64,000 bases of DNA. It comes from Pseudomonas sp. H3(2019) (lineage in GTDB: Bacteria; Pseudomonadota; Gammaproteobacteria; Pseudomonadales; Pseudomonadaceae). The stretch spans positions 1-64,000 of the forward strand of contig NZ_VMSG01000020.1 of NCBI RefSeq assembly GCF_007713465.1, given 5' to 3'. How positions within the stretch are numbered: position 1 is the first letter of the stretch; each line of letters starts with the position of its first letter. Below are positions 14,860-25,375 of the stretch, piece by piece. Made by a program: the position numbers and the translations under genes. The notes beneath the pieces were generated by a model, which was not told where the DNA came from, did no database searches, and saw only the letters and a program-made list of their open reading frames with translations.

Positions 14860-17295
14860 TTACTTCACCAACGTCAACTCACCATCGCAATACCGCACTT
14901 CACGGCCTAACCACGCCAGATCGACCTGGGGCAGCACTGCTGAGGGTTTACGCAGTTCACGCAGCAAGGTCGAGCCGTGGGACAAGCGTCCACCCATGCG
15001 TGCGATCACTGCCCGCGCGGTCTGGTAGTGCGCGTGTCGTCCGGGGTCCAGGGTGTCTTCAAGCAGAATGTCGTCACCCAGAATGCCCTGGACCTGCCCC
15101 GGATAGATCATGAATCCCGTGGCCTGCTCGGTGCCTTCACGACCGTCCTGCCAGAAGCTGCCGTCACGCGTGCGAATGTCCGGATGGGGTCCGAACCAGT
15201 GCGCCCGATCCGCCATCGGCATGGCATGGTGCAGGCGAAAGAACAGCCGCATCAGGTTGTCGCGATACCACTCGCGCACTTGCAGGTAGTAACCGCGCAA
15301 TCCTGGCGCACCCGCTGAATGAGCCAGGTGGATGGCCCGGGACCATCGCGGGAATGCCTGCAACGGCAGCTTGGTCGGTGCCGGGCGTGGCGTCGCCGGA
15401 TCGGTTTCCCATGGCAGTCGATGTGGGCAGTGCTCAAGGTCGTCATACGCTGTCGGTGGGCGCCCCAGCAGATCGCCACCACTGCTGGCCAACGCCGTGG
15501 CGATACACAGGTTTCCCTGCACCACAAACACATAGAACCGGGTGAACCAGTCGGCAAGTTGCTGGCCGTCGGCGCTTTGCGCTATCAGGTCTGTCAGCTC
15601 CTGGTCGAAGCGCTGCAATCGTCTTTCCAGCGTCAGCAAATGCCCGCGAGCGATGCGTTGCATACGCAGCAATAACGGCAGCGAACGCAATAGACGCAGA
15701 GGCCGCCAAGGCAGATCCGGCGTTGCGCCACCGACTTCACCGGCGTAGCTGCTGGCGGAGATCCCCCAGTCCGCGAGGCGGGCGAGAAACAGGTCGTTGT
15801 TGATATAGGAGGCGCCGCCGAACACCGCAGTGAACGGCTCGTTATCCTGCAAAACGCGTGAATCCCAGCGCGCCATGATCGCCGGAATACTGGCCGCTGC
15901 ACGCCGTTGGGCGTACTCCACCAGACGGCTGGGTTGTGGCGGCAGGATCTCGGCGATGTTGGCGGCGGTCAAGTGTCGACGCCAGCCGTAATCGCTGATC
16001 GGCCGGTATTGCAGCAACCACAGTTGCGTACCGTCCCAGGCCCATTCGACGTCGCCGGGCACATAGTGGAAGACCCGCAACACGTTCTGTAAAAAGCGCC
16101 ACAGCAAGTCTGCGGTCAAGCCGTGGGATGGCTTGAATGTGTCGCTGCTCCAGGAGGCGCCGAGCCGCGAAACAATCGCCCGCTGCGGACTCACCTGGCC
16201 GTCGGCCAGTGACTCGAGGTGACCCTCGACCCATTCCAGTTCGACCGATAGATGACGTACAAAGGCAATCCCGGACAGCAGGGGAGTGATGAAACGTTGC
16301 ACCACCACTTCCTCGACCCCGGACGAACTCAACTCGGCAATCCGCGCAGGCACGCTGTGCGTCGGTTCACGCAGGAACGTGGTGCTCAAACCGGCGTTCG
16401 CCGCATCGGCCTGATCCTCTCCATAGCTGGAAGAGCGCACCGCCCAAGTGGCGTTCGGTTGGCTGGCGAGAAACGCCGGCAAGCGTGAATCGTTGCAGTC
16501 ATTGAGTGACAGCGCAGGGGGAACTGCTTGCCCGGCCAGTGTTGCCAGGCGTAAACGCCCGCCCTTGGTGTGCGCGACGAATCCGCGCTCACCCGACTCC
16601 AGCCACGCCGCGAACTCGGCCGGTGAGTCGATCCATGGGTAATGGCCCCATCCGGGTTTCAGGCTGATGGTCAAATCGGCGCGGGCCAGAATCGCCGACC
16701 ATGCGGCGGCTTGCTCGATGCCCAGTACTTTGTCCTGATCGCCCCAGACCAGCTCGACCGGATCGTTGATCCACTCCAGCAAAGGCAACGCGGTGTCTGC
16801 CCGCACCAGATCCCAGTGCGGTACAAAAGCGCGGCAGCGTGCATAACCGGCACCCATGCGGCGGTACTGCGCGGGCGTCCAGGTCAGGCTGGAAAACTTG
16901 TGTGCAAACAGCGTTGGCTTGTTCGCCAGCAACCAGTGGATGGTCTTGCGAATGGGCAGTGGTGACATCAATGCCGGCAGGCGGCGTTGCCACAAAAATG
17001 CCCCCACCGGCGCCAGCAATACACTCCTGCAAAAATGCCCCGGTTGCCGTTGCAGCGCATGCAATACCAGCAACGCATTCACGCCGACTGCCATGATCGC
17101 GCTGCCTTTGATGGTCGCCGTCAGCAACGCCTGAGCATAGGCGGCGAGGTCTTCGCAGGGGGCTTGAGGGTTGCTCCCGAAACCCGGCAGTTCCAGCGGC
17201 ACCACCTGATAGCGCTGAAAGTACGGCAGCGCATCATCCCACCAATCGGCGGCGCTGCCGTTGCCGGCCAGCAGGTACAGAAGGGGCTTGCTCAT
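14860..17295 (-). CDS. Fusion of degenerate alpha/beta-hydrolase, PPDK-type ATP-grasp and phospho-His swivel domain
   Basis: 811 residues from the ATG at 17295 (AGGAG 5 bases upstream; a GTG at 17301 is also in frame). Residues 1-260 are an alpha/beta-hydrolase whose nucleophile elbow reads G71-V-N73-A-L, lacking the catalytic serine, while Asp (WGDQDK) and His (GWGHYPW) remain. Residues 265-460 match the ATP-binding domain of PEP synthase/PPDK: WAVRSSSYGED, VVVQRFITPLLSG, GDVEWAWDG and LLQYRPIS. A helical middle follows, then near residue 770 a swivel domain with the phospho-histidine in GGRLSHGSTLLREL. No PEP-binding TIM barrel is present. The ATP-grasp/helical/His order resembles rifampin phosphotransferase. 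It is the last gene of a three-gene operon. Confidence 0.75.
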   Translation of the reverse strand: MSKPLLYLLAGNGSAADWWDDALPYFQRYQVVPLELPGFGSNPQAPCEDLAAYAQALLTATIKGSAIMAVGVNALLVLHALQRQPGHFCRSVLLAPVGAFLWQRRLPALMSPLPIRKTIHWLLANKPTLFAHKFSSLTWTPAQYRRMGAGYARCRAFVPHWDLVRADTALPLLEWINDPVELVWGDQDKVLGIEQAAAWSAILARADLTISLKPGWGHYPWIDSPAEFAAWLESGERGFVAHTKGGRLRLATLAGQAVPPALSLNDCNDSRLPAFLASQPNATWAVRSSSYGEDQADAANAGLSTTFLREPTHSVPARIAELSSSGVEEVVVQRFITPLLSGIAFVRHLSVELEWVEGHLESLADGQVSPQRAIVSRLGASWSSDTFKPSHGLTADLLWRFLQNVLRVFHYVPGDVEWAWDGTQLWLLQYRPISDYGWRRHLTAANIAEILPPQPSRLVEYAQRRAAASIPAIMARWDSRVLQDNEPFTAVFGGASYINNDLFLARLADWGISASSYAGEVGGATPDLPWRPLRLLRSLPLLLRMQRIARGHLLTLERRLQRFDQELTDLIAQSADGQQLADWFTRFYVFVVQGNLCIATALASSGGDLLGRPPTAYDDLEHCPHRLPWETDPATPRPAPTKLPLQAFPRWSRAIHLAHSAGAPGLRGYYLQVREWYRDNLMRLFFRLHHAMPMADRAHWFGPHPDIRTRDGSFWQDGREGTEQATGFMIYPGQVQGILGDDILLEDTLDPGRHAHYQTARAVIARMGGRLSHGSTLLRELRKPSAVLPQVDLAWLGREVRYCDGELTLVK

Positions 17296-17304
17296 GGACA
17301 CTCC

Positions 17305-18747
17305 TCAGGCCAGGTCGCGCAGGGCAGCGTCGAGGGTCGGGTAACGGAACGTATAGCCAGCCTCCGTCAGGCGACCTGGCATCACACGTTGACCGTCGAA
17401 AAACAACTGCGCCATTTCGCCAGCCAGGGCGCGTACCGGGGCCGCCGGGATGTGGAGCCACACCGGGCGCTTCAGGACTTTACCGACGCTGTCGGCGAAC
17501 ACCGCCTGACTCACCGCATCCGGTGCCACCAGGTTGTAGGTGCCGCTCAGGCTGTTGTCGTCGAATGCACGGGCGATCACTTGAATCACATCATCGCGGT
17601 GCACCCAGCTCATGATCTGCTGGCCATCGCCCATGCGCCCACCGAAACCCAAACGGAATGGAATCAGCAACGGCAACAACGCGCCGCCCGGGCCGAACAC
17701 CACACCCAGACGCATGACCACCTGACGCACGCCGAGTTCGCTGGCCGGTTGTGCGGCGACCTCCCAGCGTGCGCATAGCTCAGCCATGAAACCCTCGCCC
17801 TTGGTGGCACTTTCATCAAGGCTTTCACTGGCGTCACGCACGCCGTAAAACCCGATGGCTGAGGCCTGAACCCACAGCGCCGGTTTATGTCGGGCATTCT
17901 TCAGCCAGGTCATCAACGCTTCAGTGGTGTTGACCCGACTGGCCAGCAATTGCGCCTGACGCTTGGCACTCCAGCGCGGACCGGCAACCGGCGCGCCAGC
18001 CAGATTGATCACGACATCGAAGGTTTCGCTGTAGCCAAGTTTGCTCAGCGAACGCAGGCAGCGAGCACGGCCGTCAAACAGGTAAGCGGCTTTCAACGGA
18101 TCGCGGGCCAGCACACTGACGGTGTGGCCGGCGTCGAGCAGTTGATTGACCAGGGTTTCACCGATAAACCCGGTGCCACCGGTGACCAGTACACGCTTAT
18201 AGGCAAGCCCCGCGAACGGGTTAGCCGGTTTGCCTTCGCGCTGCATGCGGAGCGCCGCCAATCCATCGCGAATACCTGAAGCGGTGACGCCGATCGCAAA
18301 CAGCGTCAGCAACCAACCGCGCCAGCCGAAATCGATAGGGCTCAGGGCGGTAGGCAACGTTGCCCATTGCGCCAGTTGCACACCGTATAACGCGAAAAAC
18401 GCACCGCCATTGACCGCCAGTACCGTGTGCATGATGCGCTCGATGGCCGGCAACTTGCGGCTGCGATCCTCGACCACGAAGTCCCACAGTGTCAGGCCGA
18501 TCTCCAGCGCGAAGAGCAGCGCAATGACAATTGCCCACGTGCCCTGGAAGGCCAGGTGCGCCATGCCCAGAAACAGGATGCCGTAGAAACATGAACGCAA
18601 CGCGTGGATCGACAGCTCCAGCCGTGCGCTGTGGCGATAGGGCAGGGCGACGGTCAGTTCGTGGTGATACAGGGTATCCAGTGCACCCAGAACCGCTTGG
18701 GCGATCAGCAGCGTGAGCGCCCAGTCCAGCAAGGAAAAATCAGCCAT
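17305..18747 (-). CDS. Membrane-anchored TIGR01777-type NAD-dependent epimerase
   Basis: About 480 residues from the ATG at 18747, which overlaps the upstream gene's stop (ATGGCTGA); a GTG at 18759 is also in frame. The first 170 residues hold about four hydrophobic segments resembling a DoxX-like module. The SDR part starts at about residue 185 with VLVTGGTGFIGETLV and includes VINLAGAPVAG and FYG motifs of the TIGR01777 (YfcH-like) family. The catalytic Tyr-Lys pair of classical SDRs is not obvious, as is common in this family. The gene lies 9 bases before the ATP-grasp fusion gene and is clearly co-transcribed with it. Confidence 0.82.
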   Translation of the reverse strand: MADFSLLDWALTLLIAQAVLGALDTLYHHELTVALPYRHSARLELSIHALRSCFYGILFLGMAHLAFQGTWAIVIALLFALEIGLTLWDFVVEDRSRKLPAIERIMHTVLAVNGGAFFALYGVQLAQWATLPTALSPIDFGWRGWLLTLFAIGVTASGIRDGLAALRMQREGKPANPFAGLAYKRVLVTGGTGFIGETLVNQLLDAGHTVSVLARDPLKAAYLFDGRARCLRSLSKLGYSETFDVVINLAGAPVAGPRWSAKRQAQLLASRVNTTEALMTWLKNARHKPALWVQASAIGFYGVRDASESLDESATKGEGFMAELCARWEVAAQPASELGVRQVVMRLGVVFGPGGALLPLLIPFRLGFGGRMGDGQQIMSWVHRDDVIQVIARAFDDNSLSGTYNLVAPDAVSQAVFADSVGKVLKRPVWLHIPAAPVRALAGEMAQLFFDGQRVMPGRLTEAGYTFRYPTLDAALRDLA

Positions 18748-19225
18748 GGTCGGATTCACTCAATACATTGACAGGGGAGAGGGGGCGGCGGTCATGGCGA
18801 TACAACCAGAACAGGGGCGGCAGCAGGGTGAGCAGCGCAAAGCTGTCGATCCACAGGTGTGACCAGACGTTGGCCTGAATCGAAATCAGCATGTCCTGAG
18901 GGGCCCAGAGCACGATCCCGGCAATTAACCAGCCCCACGCCATAGGGCTTTCAAGGCGATTGCCGATGTGCACCAGCGCCAGCATGTACAGCGAATAACT
19001 TTGCAGGGTGGCGCCGAACAACGCCAGCCACCAGATCTGTTGTGCGCGGGCGGCAGCAGGCGCGGCGTCAACCCAGAAGGCTTGTTCGAGGGTTTGCAGA
19101 TAGCCATCGAGCAAACCCGAGTGGCCAGCCCAGGTCAGCATGACGCTGACGAGCAGATGCGCCATGGCGGCGGCATACAGCCAACCCACCAGCGTGCGCC
19201 GGAGGGTAGAAGAGGTGGGCAACAT
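18740..19225 (-). CDS. Small integral membrane protein of the SDR/ATP-grasp operon
   Basis: 161 residues from the ATG at 19225, which has AGGACAAGGA just upstream. Four hydrophobic segments are visible (about residues 12-32, 65-85, 95-115 and 125-145) with a WAPQDMLIS loop and a C-terminal basic tail. I do not recognise the family. The 3' end overlaps the next gene by 8 bases, so it is the first gene of the operon and probably works with the membrane part of the SDR. Confidence 0.7.
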   Translation of the reverse strand: MLPTSSTLRRTLVGWLYAAAMAHLLVSVMLTWAGHSGLLDGYLQTLEQAFWVDAAPAAARAQQIWWLALFGATLQSYSLYMLALVHIGNRLESPMAWGWLIAGIVLWAPQDMLISIQANVWSHLWIDSFALLTLLPPLFWLYRHDRRPLSPVNVLSESDHG

Positions 19226-19379
19226 TCCTTGTCCTGATCGCGTCCTTTGGGGCGGCAAGTGTAACGATGTTTTGCCCGGCTTACTGCTGATAAGCGAGGC
19301 GTGGCAAACGGGGCACTTTAGGGCAAGGTCGTGAATCAGGATGATTGGCCCACTTGTGGGCGGGCCATTAGGTCGGCGC

Positions 19380-19769
19380 CTAGGCTTCCATTTCCGACGG
19401 CTGGTTGAAATATTTCGAGCGATCAGGGGTGAATGTCACGAGCATTTTGGTGCGGGAGCAGGTTATCGATCGTTCCTGAGTCAAGTCGATGTCCAGGTCT
19501 TCACCGCGCAGGCCTTGCCATTGGGCGAGATATTTGAGGGAGCCGAATTTGTCGCGCTTCTTCAGGCTGCGGCTGACGCCACCTTTCCAGCCGAGTACCG
19601 GGAGTTCACCGGCCAGGCAGCGTTTTGAAAGATCGGGGAATTTAGCGGCACGTTCGCGGCCGATTTCCCAACACTTGATCAGGCCTTTGTCGTCGGCTTC
19701 CCAGAGTTGATCCCGGGTCAGGCCCGAGCGGGGAGGTGCTTTGATGCTGCAGTGGATGCGATGGCTCAT
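19380..19769 (-). CDS. Conserved hypothetical protein, 129 aa
   Basis: A basic, tryptophan-containing soluble protein with no signal peptide or membrane segment. It starts MSHRIHCSIKAPPRSGLT and contains WEADDKGLIKCWEIGRE and CSRTKMLVTFTPDRSKYF. An AAGGA sequence precedes the ATG on the minus strand. I do not recognise a domain. Its coding character (start signal, balanced composition) makes it more likely real than not. Confidence 0.55.
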   Translation of the reverse strand: MSHRIHCSIKAPPRSGLTRDQLWEADDKGLIKCWEIGRERAAKFPDLSKRCLAGELPVLGWKGGVSRSLKKRDKFGSLKYLAQWQGLRGEDLDIDLTQERSITCSRTKMLVTFTPDRSKYFNQPSEMEA

Positions 19770-19950
19770 TCTGGTTCCTTGAATGCGGGTTTTTGTTGAA
19801 CAGCTCCGCTGTACCCGTTGAGGGGGCGATGTTATGAGGCCGGTGACTGGCTTGCAACCGCATATTTCAGGATGTGGGATCCCCCCAGGCTGCGATCTTT
19901 TGGGGCTTTCATCATTAAACGCGTTTCGTCAGGCAGACCGCGTCATTGTT

Positions 19951-19978
19951 CATCGCGGGCAAGCCACGCTCCTACAGA
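19951..19978. repeat. REP-type element
   Basis: The sequence ATCGCGGGCAAGCC...GCTCCTACAG matches the common extragenic palindromic family of fluorescent pseudomonads. It sits in the 525-base non-coding stretch 19770-20294, which holds no convincing gene. That stretch also contains an isolated AGGCTGCGATCTTTT half-repeat near 19888, related to the inverted repeat at 20707. Confidence 0.7.
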
Positions 19979-20294
19979 AGTGGTGTTGGCCGGGGAGTTC
20001 TCCGACAGGGTTTTAAGGTTGCGGTTGGGAAGGGCGCGGGGCTAGCCTTTGTTGGTCGCTGCCAATTCAGCGGCCAGGTTTGGTCACCTGTTCAATGTCA
20101 GGCGCATGAGCGCCAACCTAAGCATGTCGGCGCTTTTTTTTGCACTTGCCGTTATGCTTCGCGGTGGGCTGTGCGCGGGGCACTTTCGAGTGCGCCGGGT
20201 GCCTGACTTCCCGGTTGACCAACCTGCGTACCGCCCACCACCCATCGTTTGGTCACGATATTGGTGAGCTTCATGAATGTCAGGAGTTTTACCC

Positions 20295-20666
20295 ATGGTC
20301 AAAATCACCCCCAACCCTCCCGAAAACCCTAGCGTTTCCCCGTACGATTCCCACGACCCCAGCAAGCTGCATGAAGCCGCCGAGCGTGCGCTGGATTACC
20401 ACTTGCCGCCATTCACCCCGCCACCAAAACTCGATACCCGGCCGGGCAAAATGTTTATGGTCATTCCCGATGTCGATAACGAAACCCTGCTGGCCCATGC
20501 CAGCGAAACCCTGGCATCGGTGAACGTCTTGGCCAGCGATCTGGCCTTCGAACTGGAAGGCTCGCGGCGTCATGTGGCGCTGGCGATTCAGCAGATGGTG
20601 GTGCTGGGCGAGTTATTGGTGAACCGGGCGCTGGATAATTTCGATCCGTACGACTCGGACGCTTAG
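20295..20666 (+). CDS. DUF6124 family protein
   Basis: 123 residues from the ATG at 20295 (AGGAG at 20280). It has the Pseudomonas-specific DUF6124 layout: a start MVKITPNPPENP, then a KLHEAAERALDYHL helix, a central SETLASVNVLASDLAFELEG helix with an IQQMVVLGELLVNRALDNFDP ending. Function is unknown; the family occurs in multiple copies, often singly beside repeats. A degraded copy of the last 20 residues is found on the minus strand at 35565. A large inverted repeat follows. Confidence 0.82.
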   Translation: MVKITPNPPENPSVSPYDSHDPSKLHEAAERALDYHLPPFTPPPKLDTRPGKMFMVIPDVDNETLLAHASETLASVNVLASDLAFELEGSRRHVALAIQQMVVLGELLVNRALDNFDPYDSDA

Positions 20667-20706
20667 CGGTCCGCCTGTAGCGAGGGGGCTTTGCGTTGTG
20701 CGCCCT

Positions 20707-20786
20707 AAAAGATCGCGGCCTGCGGCAGCTCGGATTTGCGAACGGATTCGACTTCTCCGCGGAGCTGCCGCAGGCTGCGATCTTTT
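20707..20786. repeat. Long inverted repeat between DUF6124 gene and idi
   Basis: Arms of about 25 bases (20707-20731 and 20762-20786; AAAGATCGC...GCAGCTC against its complement) with one or two mismatches and a 30-base loop. It belongs to a palindrome family common in P. fluorescens. A T-run on both strands means it can act as a bidirectional terminator for the convergent genes. Confidence 0.75.
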
Positions 20787-20816
20787 CTCGTGACGGTATG
20801 GACGAAGCGACAGTGC

Positions 20817-21362
20817 TCAGCGGTGGCTGTGCGCGAGTTCTTTCCACCTGCGGACCCCGGCCGGCCCAACCTGCTCGAAGATCCGGCGAAACCAGACGCT
20901 GAAGGCTTCAGGGGTTGTTGCGATCTGTCCCGGAATCTCGGAGAGCTTCTGCCATTGCCAGCTTTGGGCTTCTTCGGGATTGGCAATCGGTGCCGTTCGG
21001 CAGATGCCGGCGAACACGTGGTCGTACTCATGCTCGATGAGCTGGTTCGACACACGTTCGTGGTAGAGCAGGGTGGAGACCGGCGTCAGTTTGCAGGTGA
21101 GCCCCATTTCTTCGCGAAGTCGGCGTTTGGCTGCGGCGCGGGTCCGTTCACCCTGGCGCGGATGTCCGCAGCAGGCGTTGGTCCAAAGACCTTGAGAGTG
21201 GTATTTGCCCAAGGCGCGTTGTTGCAACAGCACACGGCCGTTGCCATCGAAAATGAAGATCGAGAAGGCTCGGTGTAAAAGCCCCTGTTGATGGACCTGC
21301 AACTTCGGTGCAAAGCCGATTTCACGATCATCTGGATCGACAAGTATCAAGATTTCTTCCAT
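20817..21362 (-). CDS. idi: Isopentenyl-diphosphate delta-isomerase, type 1
   Basis: 181 residues, the E. coli Idi length. It interconverts IPP and DMAPP. The catalytic cysteine is in WTNACCGHPRQGE and the catalytic glutamate in EHEYDHVF, within a Nudix-like fold (REEMGL). The ATG at 21362 is preferred over a TTG two codons upstream. Pseudomonas makes both isomers by the MEP pathway, so Idi is accessory here. A dxr-like fragment lies divergently next to it, suggesting that an isoprenoid precursor locus once stood here. Confidence 0.93.
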   Translation of the reverse strand: MEEILILVDPDDREIGFAPKLQVHQQGLLHRAFSIFIFDGNGRVLLQQRALGKYHSQGLWTNACCGHPRQGERTRAAAKRRLREEMGLTCKLTPVSTLLYHERVSNQLIEHEYDHVFAGICRTAPIANPEEAQSWQWQKLSEIPGQIATTPEAFSVWFRRIFEQVGPAGVRRWKELAHSHR

Positions 21363-21708
21363 GGGCAAATTCCATTTTGTCTTCGCTACTGGGCGTTGTT
21401 GTGGGTTTTGCTACTTTTCGGCATTGCTCGTGTTTGTGTGTTGATCAGGGAGCTTATAGGGTGGAGTCTGTTGATTTAGTTGGTCGGTTGGGACTGGAGT
21501 GAAAAGTTTATGATGCAGCGTCTATTGATTATCGATTCGACCGATTCCAGGTTGGACAGTACGTTAGAGGCGGTTGCGTGTAGTCATGAAATACTCGTTG
21601 TGTTTTCGCTTAGTGCACATCGCAACATGGAAAGACTGTTTGCGCAGTGCTTGAGGTTCGAGCCGAAGTTAGTCATTGTCAGTGAGCCGCATCAAGCACA
21701 CCAGCACC

Positions 21709-23532
<1,824 letters not shown>

Positions 23533-23743
23533 TGCTGCGTCACTCCGGATAGAGACATATGCCGCCATCGATGAACAGTGTGCTGCTGACGAGATGTGCC
23601 TATCACTCAGCTTTCGACGGGCGGGCTTATCAGGTGACTGGCGCAAGGTGGCTTGAGTTCATGTTTGGCGGGCTTATTTGTGGTTTTTTTACTACCTGGA
23701 CGCTTTGTGGCAAGTTGCACGCCTCAGCAGAGGATGGAACCGG

Positions 23744-24919
23744 ATGGCAAATCCCTATCAAGCGCTATTCAACGCCCCCGGCAGCCGCGCCTTCGTGCTG
23801 GCGGGCATGGTCGCGCGCATGCCGATCTCGATGACCGGCATCGGCCTGATCACCATGCTTTCGCAATTGCAGGGCGGTTACGCGTTGGCCGGATCGGTGG
23901 CGGCGACCTTCGCCTTGGCCACGGCATTTTGCGCGCCGCAGGTGTCGCGCATGGTCGACCGTTTTGGTCAGGGCCGGGTGCTGCCGGTTTCGGCCTTGGT
24001 CGGCGGTTGCGCGTTGTTGCTGCTGTTGCTCTGTACACGATTGCAAGCGCCGAACTGGACACTGTTTGTGTTCGCCGCGCTGGCCGGTTGCATGCCGAAC
24101 ATGTCGGCGATGGTCCGGGCGCGCTGGACCGAGCTGTATCGTGGTCAACCGCAGTTGCAAACCGCCTATGCGCTGGAGTCGGTGCTGGATGAGGTGTGTT
24201 TTATCGTCGGGCCGCCGCTGTCGGTGGGGCTGTGCGTGGTGGTGTTTCCCGAGGCTGGGCCGTTGGTGGCGTTGCTGATGTTGGCGATTGGGGTGAGCGC
24301 GTTTGTGTTGCAGCGCAGCACCGAGCCGTCGGTGCATCCTCATGACGCCGATCAACCGGGCTCGGTTATTGGCTCGGGGGATATACGCCTGTTGATGCTG
24401 TTGATGGGCGCTATGGGCGCCATCGTCGGGGTGGTGGACGTGGTCAGCGTGGCCTTCGCCCAACAGCAAGGCCAACCGGCAGCGGCAAGCATTGTGCTGT
24501 CGGTGTATGCCATCGGTTCGTGCCTCGCCGGGTTGGCCTTTGGCGCGTTGAAACTCAGCACGCCGTTGCCTAGGTTGTTTCTGTATGGCGGGTTGGCGAC
24601 GGCGCTGACCACGCTGCCATTGCTGTGGGCGGGGAATATTCTCGGGTTGTCGCTGACGGTGTTTGTTGCCGGGCTGTCTTTTGCGCCGACACTGATTGTC
24701 GCCATGGGCCTGGTGGAGCGCATCGTGCCGCCGGCCAAACTCACGGAAGGCCTGACCTGGCTGATCACCGGTCTGAGCATCGGCGTGGCGATCGGCGCAG
24801 CCGGTTCCGGCTGGCTGGTGGATGCTTTCGGCGCACGCAGCGGTTTCTGGCTGTCGATTGCGGCGGGGGCCGTGGTGCTGGGTTCGGCAGTGCAAGGCTA
24901 TCGACGATTGACCTGCTAG
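23744..24919 (+). CDS. MFS transporter
   Basis: About 391 residues from the ATG at 23744; the frame is open from 23678 but the extra N-terminus is unlike the family. It has about 12 hydrophobic segments, an ARMPISMTGIG first helix, and a SRMVDRFGQGRVLP loop equivalent to MFS motif A between helices 2 and 3. Several small-residue-rich helices (GVAIGAAGSGWLVDAFG) fit a drug or sugar exporter. No substrate can be named. The gene stands alone, divergent from GH15. Confidence 0.85.
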   Translation: MANPYQALFNAPGSRAFVLAGMVARMPISMTGIGLITMLSQLQGGYALAGSVAATFALATAFCAPQVSRMVDRFGQGRVLPVSALVGGCALLLLLLCTRLQAPNWTLFVFAALAGCMPNMSAMVRARWTELYRGQPQLQTAYALESVLDEVCFIVGPPLSVGLCVVVFPEAGPLVALLMLAIGVSAFVLQRSTEPSVHPHDADQPGSVIGSGDIRLLMLLMGAMGAIVGVVDVVSVAFAQQQGQPAAASIVLSVYAIGSCLAGLAFGALKLSTPLPRLFLYGGLATALTTLPLLWAGNILGLSLTVFVAGLSFAPTLIVAMGLVERIVPPAKLTEGLTWLITGLSIGVAIGAAGSGWLVDAFGARSGFWLSIAAGAVVLGSAVQGYRRLTC

Positions 24920-25079
24920 GCCCCGAAAACACCTAACCTGAACCCTTCCTGAAGAACTTCCGATTTCATCCAGCGAAAATTGTTTCAAGGTTTACGCGCT
25001 TAAAAGTGCGGCGTAAGCTGCGCGCGTTTTCATCAATAGCGGAGACCCACGTGGGTACTTGTTCGAGTGACAGTAGTCG

Positions 25080-25098
25080 GCCGGTTACGGTAACCGGC
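25080..25098. promoter_or_regulatory. Palindrome in the long mgtA leader
   Basis: A perfect 9-bp inverted repeat (GCCGGTTAC-G-GTAACCGGC) lies 278 bases before the mgtA start. The whole 456-base stretch 24920-25375 has no convincing gene. It does contain a candidate leader peptide (GTG at 25130 to TGA at 25228, 32 codons, with a P-x4-P-x-P-x-P run) but no ribosome site for it. Long leaders sensing Mg2+ or proline translation are known for mgtA in enterobacteria; for this one it is inference. Confidence 0.35.
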
Positions 25099-25375
25099 AT
25101 ATTCTCGGCAAGATAACGCGCAGTTTCCTGTGCTGTTGTCTCGCCGCAAAGCGAGCAGCGGCATCCCGATCGTGGCCAGTCCCGGCCCGAGTCCCGACGT
25201 CCTCTCAACGACACTGAACAGCGTGTGATGCCGACCTTTGCGTTGTCATTGCAGCCTATCGACGCGCCTGTCTTTTTGACGGGCGGGCCGGATCCGCTTT
25301 GCCCGTTTGATGGCAAGGCGTGAGGTCGGCCGTACCTGCTCGTGGGTTTCCCGGCTGATCCTTGGGGGAACCGCC

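Noticed and set aside
23765..24988. 407-codon minus-strand frame opposite the MFS gene
   Set aside because: Gln/Arg/His-rich shadow; the plus-strand MFS has membrane segments and motif A.
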